From positions 248,001 through 312,000 of the forward strand of contig CAVUHO010000003.1 in assembly GCA_963741385.1 (NCBI GenBank): a stretch of DNA of 64,000 bases, given 5' to 3'. The notes under the pieces were generated by a model. The model saw nothing but the letters and a program-made list of their open reading frames with translations, did no database searches and was not told where the DNA came from. Position 1 is the first letter of the stretch. Each line of letters opens with the position of its first letter. The position numbers and the translations under genes were made by a program. This document shows, in pieces, positions 41,622 through 51,093 of the stretch. Source of the stretch: Sulfomarinibacter sp963741385 (GTDB lineage: Bacteria > Acidobacteriota > Thermoanaerobaculia > Thermoanaerobaculales > Sulfomarinibacteraceae).

Positions 41622-43645
41622 TCCTTTCGCCCGCCGCCGCCGTACTCGCGGTCGACCGCATACGGTTCGAGCAGCAGCGCTCCGCCGGCGGGCAGCTGCC
41701 ACTCACCGAGCCGCACTTCGAGGCGCGAGCCGCCCCGGCCGTCCCACGGCAGCGAGACCTCGGCGACACTGCCGACGGCGCAGGCAGCCGTCACCGGCAT
41801 GGATTCCCGATGACCGATCACGACTTCGGTCGCCGTGCCGTCGACCGCGGTCAGCCGGATGACCAGCCGGTCGCCGTTGAGCAGCGGTTGCACGGCGCTC
41901 GATCCCTCGACGAGGAGATGCAGCCGATCCCGACCTCCCCAGACCGCCAGCCTCCGCAACGGGCCGTCATCCGACGCCGTCACCCACTGGGCCAGCGACC
42001 ACTCGAAGTAGGTGGTGACCCGGCCGTCGAGGGTCGGCGCCGGCCAGCTCTCGGAGACCGGGACCCGCAGCAGCCGGGTTGCGGTCTTCAGCGCCTGGGC
42101 GAGATCGACGGGACTCTCGATCCCGGCCTGCGCGCAGGCGTCGGCCAGGTGCTGTCGGAAGATCCTGTCATAGAGCGGCGCGAGGGCGGTCGGGTTGTCA
42201 TCACCGAGCCACCAGAACCAGTCGGAGCCCTCCGCCAGCAGCAGTGACGGCGGGCGGTCGCCGCCGGCGGCGGCGATGGCCGCGCGGACGGCGGCCAGGA
42301 TCTCCCAGGCGTGGGTCTTTTCGTGATGCCCGATCCAGGTCGCAAAGATCGAGTTGATCCACGATCCGGGGTGAAGCCGGTCCAGACGCTCAGGTGGGGC
42401 CACCTCCGCCGCGTGCGCGAGAGTCACCGGCCGGAGCCCCGACGGGTGGTTGTTGAGCCGGTCGAAAAGCTCTCGGAGGAACCGGCCGCCACCCTCGGGG
42501 TAGTAGAGCCATGGGTTCTCTCCATCGAGGGCGATGGTGATGCAGGCGTCGTCGGGGAGCGTGCGCGAGAGTTCCTCCAGCTTGCGGACGAGGTCCAGGG
42601 CAGCCACCCCCTCATCGTGCCAGCTGCCGTACTGGAAACCGATGGCGTCCGAGAGGTGGCGATCGCGGAAGAACAGCGCCGGCCCGCCTTGCAGAGCGAG
42701 CCAGGGCCGGTAGAGATCGTGCTCGGCGCCGCCGCCGTTGCGCAACTGGCGCCCGAGGCTGCGTTCGAGGATGCCTTCGTCGGTGACCAGCCACTTCACT
42801 CCGGCTTCGGCGTACACCGCTACCGCGTCAACCGACACGGACCCTTCGGGCGGCCAGCAGCCGCGGGTTTCGAATCCGTGCTCGCGCATGAATTGACGAC
42901 CCTGGTCGAGCTGCCAGGCGGCGTCCTCCGGGTGGCGGAAGACCGGCACCGCCGGCGCCGCGTGGGGTGCCCAGCTGTCGACCACGATTCCGGAGTCGAT
43001 CAGCAACGGCATGATGGGGTGGGCGTAGGGGCTGGTCGAGATTTCGACGCCGGCCAACGCGCCCGCTCGCCGCCACAGATCCGCCAGTTCGCCGGGTTGC
43101 GCCCGCAGCCAGTCGCTCATCGCCAGGTGGTCGTCGGCGCCGTAGTTCCCGCCGCGGCTGTGCAGCGGCGCCAACCGCTCGTCGGTCCACGCCTGTTCGC
43201 CGGCCTGGGCGAGCACGAAGAGGACCTGGAGGTCGCGCAGGTCGCCGCGGCCGAAGCGGCTGTCGAGACGGTCGTTCGACGGTTTCGAGGGCCGCCTCCG
43301 GGCGAGCTCCGCCAGCCGCGGGTAGCGTTCGAACTGTCTCGGGTTGACGTGGACTCCCCACGACACCAGGATCTCGCGTTGGGCTGCGGTGAGATCGCCG
43401 GCCGGCGTGACGATCGCCTCGATCACGGGGTCCACGACTGTTCCGTCGCGGTAGGCGAGGAGCTGTTCGAGCAGGGTCGGCACGATGTTCAGGATCTGGC
43501 CGCGGCCTCCGCCCGCCTCGATCGCGCGGGCCAGCGTCGTGTAGGTGCCGCCGGCGTGGAGGGCGACCCACGGCGCGTGGGAAACACCGTCAGCGGTGCG
43601 GTAGGCGGGCTGGTGGAGGTGCCAGAGAAAGGAGATGGTCGCCAT
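41618..43645 (-). CDS. GH57 family alpha-amylase/glucanotransferase
   Basis: This 675-residue protein starts ISFLWHLHQPAYR, the GH57 region I (HxHQP). GVHVNPRQFERYPRLAELAR follows. CWPPEGSVSVDAVAVYAEAG contains the catalytic Glu, and VKWLVTDEGIL the acidic region. A C-terminal beta-rich domain (from about 530) is DUF1925/1926-like or carbohydrate binding. No signal peptide, so it acts on intracellular glycogen-like glucan. It is the first gene of an overlapping GH57-galT operon. Confidence 0.88.
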   Translation of the reverse strand: MATISFLWHLHQPAYRTADGVSHAPWVALHAGGTYTTLARAIEAGGGRGQILNIVPTLLEQLLAYRDGTVVDPVIEAIVTPAGDLTAAQREILVSWGVHVNPRQFERYPRLAELARRRPSKPSNDRLDSRFGRGDLRDLQVLFVLAQAGEQAWTDERLAPLHSRGGNYGADDHLAMSDWLRAQPGELADLWRRAGALAGVEISTSPYAHPIMPLLIDSGIVVDSWAPHAAPAVPVFRHPEDAAWQLDQGRQFMREHGFETRGCWPPEGSVSVDAVAVYAEAGVKWLVTDEGILERSLGRQLRNGGGAEHDLYRPWLALQGGPALFFRDRHLSDAIGFQYGSWHDEGVAALDLVRKLEELSRTLPDDACITIALDGENPWLYYPEGGGRFLRELFDRLNNHPSGLRPVTLAHAAEVAPPERLDRLHPGSWINSIFATWIGHHEKTHAWEILAAVRAAIAAAGGDRPPSLLLAEGSDWFWWLGDDNPTALAPLYDRIFRQHLADACAQAGIESPVDLAQALKTATRLLRVPVSESWPAPTLDGRVTTYFEWSLAQWVTASDDGPLRRLAVWGGRDRLHLLVEGSSAVQPLLNGDRLVIRLTAVDGTATEVVIGHRESMPVTAACAVGSVAEVSLPWDGRGGSRLEVRLGEWQLPAGGALLLEPYAVDREYGGGGRKE

Positions 43646-43715
43646 CGAGAACGGATTCTACCCCTTTCCGGCGCGGGACCGGTGAGGGGTCGCGAGATGT
43701 CGGGACAACCTCAGG

Positions 43716-43910
43716 TCAACTTTCCGACCGTCCGAAGGTGCTCTCGTTCAACGCCGACATTTCTTCAATTTCCTCCTCGGTCGAGAACAGGCCAGCCTGG
43801 TCGTTCCCACAGGCCGGACAGACGGCCTCCTTGACCCGCACCCCATCCCACTCGAAGGCGTAGACGGGGCTTTCGCACTCGAGGCAGATGACGAAATCCG
43901 GTGTGCTCAT
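43716..43910 (-). CDS. small zinc-ribbon protein
   Basis: A 64-residue protein with ICLECESP and AVCPACGND, two CxxC pairs 20 residues apart that should bind zinc. An acidic tail (STEEEIEEMSAL) follows. No family name is certain. It has a good size and codon use for a real gene and stands alone between the GH57 gene and the helicase. Confidence 0.65.
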   Translation of the reverse strand: MSTPDFVICLECESPVYAFEWDGVRVKEAVCPACGNDQAGLFSTEEEIEEMSALNESTFGRSES

Positions 43911-44014
43911 TTTCGACCTCCCGCTCGGACTCCATTGTCGTTGTTTCCGCCGGGCCTGTCACGCCGGGTGCGGCGAATCGTCGCCCGCGACAGGACGCTG
44001 GAGAGATCTGCTGG

Positions 44015-46753
44015 CTACTGCCGGTCGGCGGCGGGGACTTTCAGGTCCAACAGTTCGATGAGTTCGCTGCGGCCGAGCCCGCCGATCACGTCCTCGGTGG
44101 GCGCCACGACCCGTTCCATGAGGTCAACCTTGGCGCGGATGAGCTCGTCGATGCGCTCTTCGATCGTGTCGCGGGTGATCAGCTTGAAGACCTGGACAAA
44201 CCGCCGCTGACCGATGCGGTGGACGCGGTCGGTGGCCTGGTTTTCCTTGGCCGGGTTCCACCAGCGGTCGTAGTGGAGGACGACCGACGCGCCGGTGAGG
44301 TCGATGCCGACCCCGCCCGCAAGCAGGCTCGCCAGCAATACGCGCTCGTGCTGCTCGGAGTTGAAGCGGCGGATGATCCGGCCGCGGTCGCGGGTCTCGC
44401 CGGTGAGGACGAGGTGCGAGGTCCCGCGGCGGTCGAGGTGCTGCGACAGGAGCTTGATCATCTTGACGTATTGGGAGAAGACCACCACCTGAAGACCGCC
44501 GTCGAGGGCCTCGTCGAGGATTTCGTCGAAGATCTCGGTTTTGGCAGACTCGGAGGCCTTGCCTTCGCCGTCCTGGATCAGGGCGGGATGGTCGCAGATC
44601 TGTTTGAGGCGTGTGAGGAGGGCGAAAATATGCATGTACGGGATATCTTCGCGTTCGTCTCGGAGCATCTCGACGATCTTGGCCGAATACTGGTCGTGGG
44701 TGGAACGGTAGAGGGAAGCCTGCGACGGCAGGAGGTGGCAGTAGCGGAGATCCTCCATCTTGTCGGGAAGGTCGGCAAGCACCTGGTCCTTGACCCGGCG
44801 AAGGGTGAGAACGCCGAGGCGTTGGCGAAGGACGTGGAGCTGGTGGTGCGAGGGGTCCCGGTGGGTGGTTCGGAACTCCCGCTCCGAACCGAGGTAGCCC
44901 GGGACGATCAGGTCGACCACCGACCACAGCTCGAGGAGGCGGTTTTCGAGCGGGGTGCCGGTCAAGGCGAGCCGGAAATCGGCGGGGATCTTGCGGGCTG
45001 CGCGGGCGGCCTTGGTACGCGGGTTCTTGATCCGTTGGGCCTCGTCGAACACCGCCACCGCCCACGACTGTTCGAGCAGTTCGTCGGTGGACCGGAAGAG
45101 AATATCGTAGGTCGTGAGCACCACCCCGCCACCGCGCAGTCCTGCAAGCGATCGCGACGGGCCGTGAAAGAGGTGGACGGCGAGGTCGGGGGCGAAGCGG
45201 CCGAGCAGCGTGCACCAGTGTTCGAGGACGCCGCGAGGACAGACCACGAGAGTGCGGGTTTCCGGGTTGCGTTGGGCCAGCAGGCACAACAGGCCCATCA
45301 CCTGGTGGGTCTTGCCGAGACCCATGTCGTCCGCCAGCAGGGCCCCGACCCGAACCAGATAGCGGCTCCACAACCATGCGACCCCTGCCGCCTGGTAGGG
45401 CCGCAGCTGCGATCGCAGACCGGGCGGATGGGCGACGTCGTCGGTTGATCGACCCTGCAGCACGGCGGCGAGCTCGCAGAGCTCCTCGTCGGGCCCTTCG
45501 ACCGGCAGCCCGGTCTCTGCGACCAGGCGGATAAAGGCCACCCGGCTGCCGAGAAGTCCGAGGTCGCAGCGTCTGCGGGGCATCTTGAAACCGAGTCCCT
45601 CGAACAGCTCGAGGTCGGGCGCCCGGACGATGGACTCCCCGATCCTCGTAAAACCGATTTCCATCAGCGCCAGCGCCGCGGGCCACTCGACGACCTCGCC
45701 GGCGGCCGAAAACCTGGGCCGGATCCGCACCTTGCCGTTAGGCGTCTGCTCGGCCTCGAAGGCCACCGGGTCGGGAGCCAGGGGCTGGCGGAAGGACGCC
45801 AGTTGGCCCAGCGGCAGGTACCACGAGTGGTTGCGCAGCTGGGGGTGATCGAGGTTGAGGTAGCGGAGCGCGTCTTTGCCTTTGAGAACCCGGCGGCCCA
45901 GGCGGTGGAAGGGGACCAGAGGGGTCGCAGGATCGAGGAGGCGGCAGAGGTGGTTGCCGATCCGGGCCCACCGCCCGTGAATGCGGCCGTTGAGGTCGGC
46001 GCCGGTCAGCACCTGGCCGGAGCCGAGACGATAACCGGGCTCGAGAACGATGCCCTTGTCGTCCCAGTCGGCGATCAGGACCGGCCGCAGACGCGCTTCC
46101 GAGAGCTCGAGGTCCGCGAGCTCGCCTTCGAGTCGGATCGAGGGTAGCGACCGCAGCATCGGCAGGGCGCCGGGAAGATTGGAGGCGGTAAAGAAAACCA
46201 ATCGCGTGTCGTCGGACGGCAGGACGATTTGGACCTCGACCTCGTTGCCCTCGAGTCGGGCGACCGCAGATCCCGTCCTCTGCAGCGACAGCTGCAGCTC
46301 GAGTGCGGATCGGAGGTCCTGTCCGGTGAGGTGGCTGAGATCCACCCGCTCGGCGGCCGATTTGCCGGGCGAGATGAACGGGTGCCGGGAGTTGGCGCGC
46401 CACATGGCTCCTGGACCGAGCCGCTGCATGGTCGCTCTGATGTCGAGCCATTGCAGGAGAGTGGCCGCAGCGTGGTAGCACAGTGAGTCCTGCTCGCCGC
46501 ACGAGGAGCAGGCGCTGGCCAGAAACTCTTCCTGGCCGACATCGGAGATACGGACCGCGCACGCGGGCGACACCAACTCGGCGTCGAGATCCTCTCCCGT
46601 CCAGGTGATCTTCACCACCCGCCGCCCCTGGTAGAGATGGTAGCCGCGTTCGGCGACGCTTCGCGGCAGCTTGCCCAGCACCTCGCCGGTGTGGATCTCG
46701 AAGAGACCGGATCGGGAGTAAAACATCCGTCCGGGGGTGGAGTCCGACGTCAT
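44015..46753 (-). CDS. SWI2/SNF2 helicase with SWIM zinc finger
   Basis: The 912 residues contain an N-terminal SWIM finger (CSSCGEQDSLCYHAAATLLQW, about 80-105), a long middle region, then the SNF2 motor from about 440. The motor has LRPYQAAGVAWLWSRY, DDMGLGKTHQVM (Walker A), VFDEAQRIKN (Walker B, DEAQ rather than DEAH), ALTGTPLENRL, and in the second lobe VVVFSQYVKMIKLL and DRVHRIGQRR. It is a dsDNA translocase of the HepA/RapA-like bacterial group, probably remodelling nucleoprotein. It stands alone. Confidence 0.92.
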   Translation of the reverse strand: MTSDSTPGRMFYSRSGLFEIHTGEVLGKLPRSVAERGYHLYQGRRVVKITWTGEDLDAELVSPACAVRISDVGQEEFLASACSSCGEQDSLCYHAAATLLQWLDIRATMQRLGPGAMWRANSRHPFISPGKSAAERVDLSHLTGQDLRSALELQLSLQRTGSAVARLEGNEVEVQIVLPSDDTRLVFFTASNLPGALPMLRSLPSIRLEGELADLELSEARLRPVLIADWDDKGIVLEPGYRLGSGQVLTGADLNGRIHGRWARIGNHLCRLLDPATPLVPFHRLGRRVLKGKDALRYLNLDHPQLRNHSWYLPLGQLASFRQPLAPDPVAFEAEQTPNGKVRIRPRFSAAGEVVEWPAALALMEIGFTRIGESIVRAPDLELFEGLGFKMPRRRCDLGLLGSRVAFIRLVAETGLPVEGPDEELCELAAVLQGRSTDDVAHPPGLRSQLRPYQAAGVAWLWSRYLVRVGALLADDMGLGKTHQVMGLLCLLAQRNPETRTLVVCPRGVLEHWCTLLGRFAPDLAVHLFHGPSRSLAGLRGGGVVLTTYDILFRSTDELLEQSWAVAVFDEAQRIKNPRTKAARAARKIPADFRLALTGTPLENRLLELWSVVDLIVPGYLGSEREFRTTHRDPSHHQLHVLRQRLGVLTLRRVKDQVLADLPDKMEDLRYCHLLPSQASLYRSTHDQYSAKIVEMLRDEREDIPYMHIFALLTRLKQICDHPALIQDGEGKASESAKTEIFDEILDEALDGGLQVVVFSQYVKMIKLLSQHLDRRGTSHLVLTGETRDRGRIIRRFNSEQHERVLLASLLAGGVGIDLTGASVVLHYDRWWNPAKENQATDRVHRIGQRRFVQVFKLITRDTIEERIDELIRAKVDLMERVVAPTEDVIGGLGRSELIELLDLKVPAADRQ

Positions 46754-46807
46754 AGCCCATCAATATAGCAGGGAACTCCTCGAGTTTCCGGGCTGCGGGC
46801 GCGCCTT

Positions 46808-48016
46808 TCAGATTCTGCGGCGAAGGGGCTTTGACAGCGCCGCGAATCCAATGCCGAGGAAAATCCCGATCACGCCGACCCCGAACCACAGGACGTCCGG
46901 TCCGAGGTGCTGGTAGACGGCGGTGCCGGCAACCGGTCCGATGACAAACGCGGTGGAGAACGCGAGGGTGTAGATCCCCATGTAACGGCCCGTCTGGCCG
47001 CGACCGGCGCGTTCGGCGACCACCGTGTTGGAGATCGGCATGGCCAGCATTTCTCCCAAGGTGAGGATGACCATTGCCGCGACAGCATACAAGTAGGGCG
47101 GACCGAACGGCAGGAGGGCGAGGCCGGCGCCCACCAGCAGCGCACCGACACCCACCGTGCGCAACCCGTCGAGCCTTTCGACCGCCCGAATCACCAGCAT
47201 CTCGGTGAGCGCGATCAGCAGCGCGTTGATCGACAGGAGAAGCCCGATGGAGCGCTCGGACACCCCGTAAAAGGCCCGTAGGAAGAGCGGCATCGTGGTC
47301 CACACCTGGAAAAAGGCCATTGCGAGGATCACGATGAGGCACAGGAACAGGAGGAACGGCCCGTCTTTCCAGGGCGACCGCCCGGGCGGCTCCGTCGAGC
47401 CAGGATCATCCTCCTGCGGTCGAAAGCCCGCACCGAACACCACGACGAGCACCAGCGCGGCCATCCAGCAGGTCATGGCGTCGCCGACGAACAGCCAGGC
47501 GTATCCATATGGGGCGAGCAGACCGGCGATCGAGGGACCGATACCCATGCCGAGGTTGGCGGCGAGGCGGATCAAGGCAAACGAGCGTTTTCTGGTTCCC
47601 GGTGCGCAGTAGTGAGCCACCGACGCCATGAGCGCCGGGCGAAAGGCGTCGGAAACCACGGCAAGTACGAAAATGCCCAGAGCCAGCGAGAAAAAGCTCT
47701 CGAGTCGGGTGAAGGCGAGAAAGCCGACGCCGCTGGCGGCCAGCGACAGCTGTTGGACCCGGAGCGGGCTCACGCGGTCAGAAAGCCATCCGCCGGCGTA
47801 GGAACCCACCATGGAGCCGAACCCGAAACAGCCGATGATCTGTCCGGCGCGGACCGCCGTGAGGCCGAGATCGTGGGTCAGATAGAGGCTCAGGAAGGGC
47901 AGCACCATGGTCCCCGCCCGGTTGACGAGGAGTGCCCCCGACAGCAACCACACCTCGCGCGGAAGACCCGCGAACGAGGCGCGGTAGGCGGCGGTCACGG
48001 CGCGGAAAAAACCCAT
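46808..48016 (-). CDS. MFS transporter
   Basis: 402 residues with 12 predicted membrane helices. Motif A, GSYAGGWLSDRVSPLRV, lies in loop 2-3 at about 70-86, and GMGIGPSIAGLL is a drug/H+ antiporter-type motif C. The overall look is that of MdtH/YajR-like exporters. Substrate unknown. No regulator adjacent. Confidence 0.87.
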   Translation of the reverse strand: MGFFRAVTAAYRASFAGLPREVWLLSGALLVNRAGTMVLPFLSLYLTHDLGLTAVRAGQIIGCFGFGSMVGSYAGGWLSDRVSPLRVQQLSLAASGVGFLAFTRLESFFSLALGIFVLAVVSDAFRPALMASVAHYCAPGTRKRSFALIRLAANLGMGIGPSIAGLLAPYGYAWLFVGDAMTCWMAALVLVVVFGAGFRPQEDDPGSTEPPGRSPWKDGPFLLFLCLIVILAMAFFQVWTTMPLFLRAFYGVSERSIGLLLSINALLIALTEMLVIRAVERLDGLRTVGVGALLVGAGLALLPFGPPYLYAVAAMVILTLGEMLAMPISNTVVAERAGRGQTGRYMGIYTLAFSTAFVIGPVAGTAVYQHLGPDVLWFGVGVIGIFLGIGFAALSKPLRRRI

Positions 48017-48134
48017 CGAACGACAACGCCAGCCGGAGCGATCGGCTCCGGGTTGAGCTGAGGAGTATAGCCGGTTGGCTGACGCATTCTGCTGCCGGAC
48101 CCGGCCGCCGATGGGGCTCCCTCTCCGGGTGTGT

Positions 48135-48171
48135 CAAGGCGTCATGCGACGACGGGTCGAGTGACGCCTTG
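48135..48171. repeat. 10-bp perfect inverted repeat in a 286-bp intergenic gap
   Basis: CAAGGCGTCA (48135-48144) and TGACGCCTTG (48162-48171) can form a hairpin with a 17-nt loop between the MFS gene and the divergent DUF2179-like gene. There is no T-run, so a protein-binding site or structured leader is more likely than a terminator. Confidence 0.5.
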
Positions 48172-48302
48172 TTGGAATCTACGACCCAAGCGTGAGGAGT
48201 CCAGGCTGCGTTCGGTCAAGATCTAGGTCGAAAACGCAGAAAACGGTTTCTGTTGACGGGCGCAAGGGTTGATGACACATTCCCCGGATCCGGGAGGTGC
48301 CG

Positions 48303-48940
48303 ATGTTCGAGACCCTGGGCCCCGCGCTGCTGATTTTCTGCCTTCGCTGCATCGATGTCTCGTTGGGGACCATGCGAATGATCCTGACGATTCAGGGCAA
48401 GCGAACGTTGTCGGCGGCGATCGGGTTTGTCGAGGTGACGGTGTTCATCACCGCCGTGGCCTCGGTCGTCCGAGGACCCCTCGATCCGCTGCGGATGCTG
48501 GCCTACGGCGGCGGATTCGCGGCCGGGACCTTTCTCGGCGTGACGCATCGACCGCCGCCTCGGGCTCGGCGACGCCGTGCGTGCGAGTGATCTCGAAGTC
48601 GCACAAACAGCTGGTCGCCGCCCTTTCGGCCGTCGGCTTCGGTCTGACTCTGGTTGACGGCCGCGGCGGTCGCGGGAGCGAGGTGGGGGTCGTGTTCTCG
48701 GTGTGCCACCGCAACCGTCTTCAGGAGCTCCTCGAGATCGTTCGCCAGGTCGACCGCAGCGCGATCGTGACGGTGCAGGAGGTCCGCGAGCAGGTGCATG
48801 GTTTTTTCAGCCGCAAACGGCCGGCGCCGCCCGCGACGCGGGCCGCTCGAGCCGACCCGAGTGAGGCGGAGTCAGAACACTCGGTTCGCCGCCGATTCCG
48901 GGTTTGTCTGTCGGGTAGAGGTATCCGTCGTGGAGCTTGA
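48303..48940 (+). pseudogene. DUF2179/DUF5698 membrane protein, two frameshifts
   Basis: ATG 48303 follows GGGAGG. The first frame gives a three-helix membrane part, LLIFCLRCIDVSLGTMRMIL, then RTLSAAIGFVEVTVFITAV. One extra base near 48546 and another near 48580 are needed to reach DRRLGLGDAV and then VRVISKSHKQLVAALSAVGF, GVVFSVCHRNRLQEL, the DUF2179 domain. Both shifts are insertions of C. As written, translation would stop at 48588-48590. The 3' end runs antisense through the end of the epimerase gene opposite. Confidence 0.75.
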
Positions 48941-49940
48941 CGGCGTCGGGCGCAGGATCACCAATCAGACCGATGTGGCCGTCGAGATCGGCGAACTCGA
49001 CGTTGGGGCGAGCCAGTGCGAAGTGCAGCCCGGCCGCGATGGAGAAGGCCGACTCGTCCATGCACCCGACCATCACCTCGAGCCCTGCCGAACGGGCGAC
49101 CGCATTGACCTGCAGGGCGTCGGCGATTCCGCCGACCTTCATCAGCTTGACGTTGAACATGTCCACCAGGTCCCTTCGGGCGAGGTCAAGCGCGTCCCGG
49201 AGGTCCATCAGGCTCTCGTCGGCCATGACCGGAATCGATACCGCGTTGGTCACGAGCCCCAGCCACTCGGGGTCGCTGCGTGGCGTGGGTTGTTCGAAGA
49301 TGGCGATTTCTGCGGCCTGACATTTTTTGGCGAACTCGACCGATTGAGCGACCGAAAAGCCCTGGTTGGCGTCGAAACGGAGTTCTATGGACTGGCCGAC
49401 GGCTTCCCGGACCGCCGTGACCCTTTCCGCGTCTTCGAGATGGTTGGCGCCTCCTTTGAGCTTGAGGCATTTGAATCCGCGGCCGACCCAGTGCCGCGCC
49501 CGCTCGACAGTATCTGGCAGCGGCAGAATGCCGACGGTCATGCTGGTGAGCATCCGATCCCGGTATCCACCAAGCACCTTCCATAGCGGAAGGCCCGCCG
49601 TCTTTCCGAGAATGTCATGGAGCGCCATGTCGACCGCCGCTCGTGCCGACGGATGGGCCGCGAGCGGTTCCCGCACCCGCTCCAGGAGCATCGCGAGGCG
49701 CAGCGGGTCCGCATCCATGAGGAGCGGGCGGGCGATCTCGTCGAGCACGGCGAGTACGGTTGATGGTGTTTCGCCGGTCACTTCCAGGTCGGGCGCCGCA
49801 CAACCGAACCCGACCGGCCCCGATCCCGTATCCAGCCGCAGGAACACGTTGCTCGCCGAGTCGAACGTGTCGTAGGCGATGGTGTAGGGCTCCTCGAGCC
49901 CCATCGTGACCTCGAACGTCTCGATGCCGGAAATTTTCAT
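48807..49940 (-). CDS. dgcA: enolase-superfamily dipeptide-epimerase-like / N-acetyl-D-glutamate racemase-like (DgcA)
   Basis: This 377-residue enolase-superfamily protein has the lysine pair FKCLKLKGG, the metal ligands in RFDANQGF, FEQPTPRS and VMADESL, and the second-side lysine in NVKLMKVGG. This is the muconate-lactonizing subgroup with dipeptide epimerases. It overlaps the DUF1611 gene upstream (ATGA). The DUF1611/epimerase pair is known as DgcN-DgcA, which turns D-glutamate into L-glutamate through N-acetyl intermediates. That specific role is assigned by context; L-Ala-D/L-Glu epimerase is the alternative. Confidence 0.85.
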   Translation of the reverse strand: MKISGIETFEVTMGLEEPYTIAYDTFDSASNVFLRLDTGSGPVGFGCAAPDLEVTGETPSTVLAVLDEIARPLLMDADPLRLAMLLERVREPLAAHPSARAAVDMALHDILGKTAGLPLWKVLGGYRDRMLTSMTVGILPLPDTVERARHWVGRGFKCLKLKGGANHLEDAERVTAVREAVGQSIELRFDANQGFSVAQSVEFAKKCQAAEIAIFEQPTPRSDPEWLGLVTNAVSIPVMADESLMDLRDALDLARRDLVDMFNVKLMKVGGIADALQVNAVARSAGLEVMVGCMDESAFSIAAGLHFALARPNVEFADLDGHIGLIGDPAPDAVKLHDGYLYPTDKPGIGGEPSVLTPPHSGRLERPASRAAPAVCG

Positions 49941-51019
49941 CGGTGTTGCCGCTCGATCACCACCTTGGCAAGACCTCCTGCGCCGTCCCGCAGGACGTCG
50001 AACGCGGGCAGCCCGGTTTCGGCCGTGATGGCGGCACACGCGGCGTCGACCGCGTTGCCCGCAAGCTCCTCGTGATTGAGAGTGACGGCCACCACCGGTC
50101 GTCCGGAGATCAGCTCGATGGCCTCGATCTGACGCGAAAGCGGGTGCATCGGGTTGCCCGGGAACCCGTCGTACTCGAGCCGGGCCGGGGCGTGCTGGAT
50201 GACCACCATGTCCGGCCGACCCGCGGCAAGGATCTCGAAACCTCCCGGATAGGCGGGGTTCATGAGGCTCCCCTGGCCCTCGATGATGATGACCTTCGGA
50301 TGGCGTTCGGACCACGCCGACCACACCGCGTGCTCGATCTCTCCGGCTACGAAGTCGTTGACGATGGAGTCGAGGATGATGGAGAAACGCGCGCCCTGCA
50401 GCCACGCCGTCTGGCCGGTGCCGACCATTTCGGCGCTGACGCCGCGAGTCTCGAGCTCGTCGGCGAGCAGCCAGGCGGTGGTGCGTTTGCCCACCGCCGA
50501 ATCGGTCCCGAGGATGGCCACCTTGAGGCTGCCGACTTCCTCGATCTTGCCGGCGAAGAAGTGGAGTTCGGCGGTCGGTTTCGGTTTGCGAACGTCGTAC
50601 AGGGTGACGCCGCGGGCGCGGGCCAGCTGCGCCAGGTCGGCGTCGTCGGACAGGTAGTCGTGCAGACCCGAGACCACATTGAGACCGAGGTCGACGGCGC
50701 GCCGGACGTCGCCGCGCGCAGCGGTGTCGAGGCGGCCGCCGTCGGGTGCGATCCCGATCACCAGGTGCGTCGCGGGCAGGCCGCGGCCGACCGCTGCGTC
50801 GACGGCGGTCTCAATGTCGGCCTCGATGGGGATGCCGAGGGTTCGGCCGTCGAGCACGTCGCCGGCGTCCTTCCCCGCGTGGTGTGAGTCCACCACCGAC
50901 ACCACACGGTAGCGTCGCGACCGGCGGACGAGACCGTGCGCGGTCTTGCCGTAGGTGGTGCCGAAAGCCCCCTCACAGTAAACGATGGCCTTGCCGTCGA
51001 CGCTGTCAGGCGTTGTCAT
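49937..51019 (-). CDS. dgcN: DUF1611 protein (DgcN-like D-glutamate N-acetyltransferase)
   Basis: From ATG 51019 the protein has 360 residues. It has an N-terminal Rossmann-like part (about 10-120) and a C-terminal P-loop domain starting VAILGTDSAVGKRTTAWLLA, with IIIEGQGSLMNP, typical of DUF1611. Members paired with an enolase-superfamily racemase have been named DgcN. The stop overlaps the dgcA start by 4 bp, so they are co-translated. It is divergent from the patatin gene. Confidence 0.85.
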   Translation of the reverse strand: MTTPDSVDGKAIVYCEGAFGTTYGKTAHGLVRRSRRYRVVSVVDSHHAGKDAGDVLDGRTLGIPIEADIETAVDAAVGRGLPATHLVIGIAPDGGRLDTAARGDVRRAVDLGLNVVSGLHDYLSDDADLAQLARARGVTLYDVRKPKPTAELHFFAGKIEEVGSLKVAILGTDSAVGKRTTAWLLADELETRGVSAEMVGTGQTAWLQGARFSIILDSIVNDFVAGEIEHAVWSAWSERHPKVIIIEGQGSLMNPAYPGGFEILAAGRPDMVVIQHAPARLEYDGFPGNPMHPLSRQIEAIELISGRPVVAVTLNHEELAGNAVDAACAAITAETGLPAFDVLRDGAGGLAKVVIERQHR

Positions 51020-51093
51020 GTTGTCCTCCCGGCTCTCCCACCATCGGCGCAGGGCCAATCATGCCGCAACCGCAGGTGTTTCGCTACACTGAC

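Noticed and set aside
48807..50405. 532-codon version of the epimerase
   Set aside because: The extension is antisense-like shadow of the DUF1611 gene; ATG 49940 overlaps the DUF1611 stop as ATGA.
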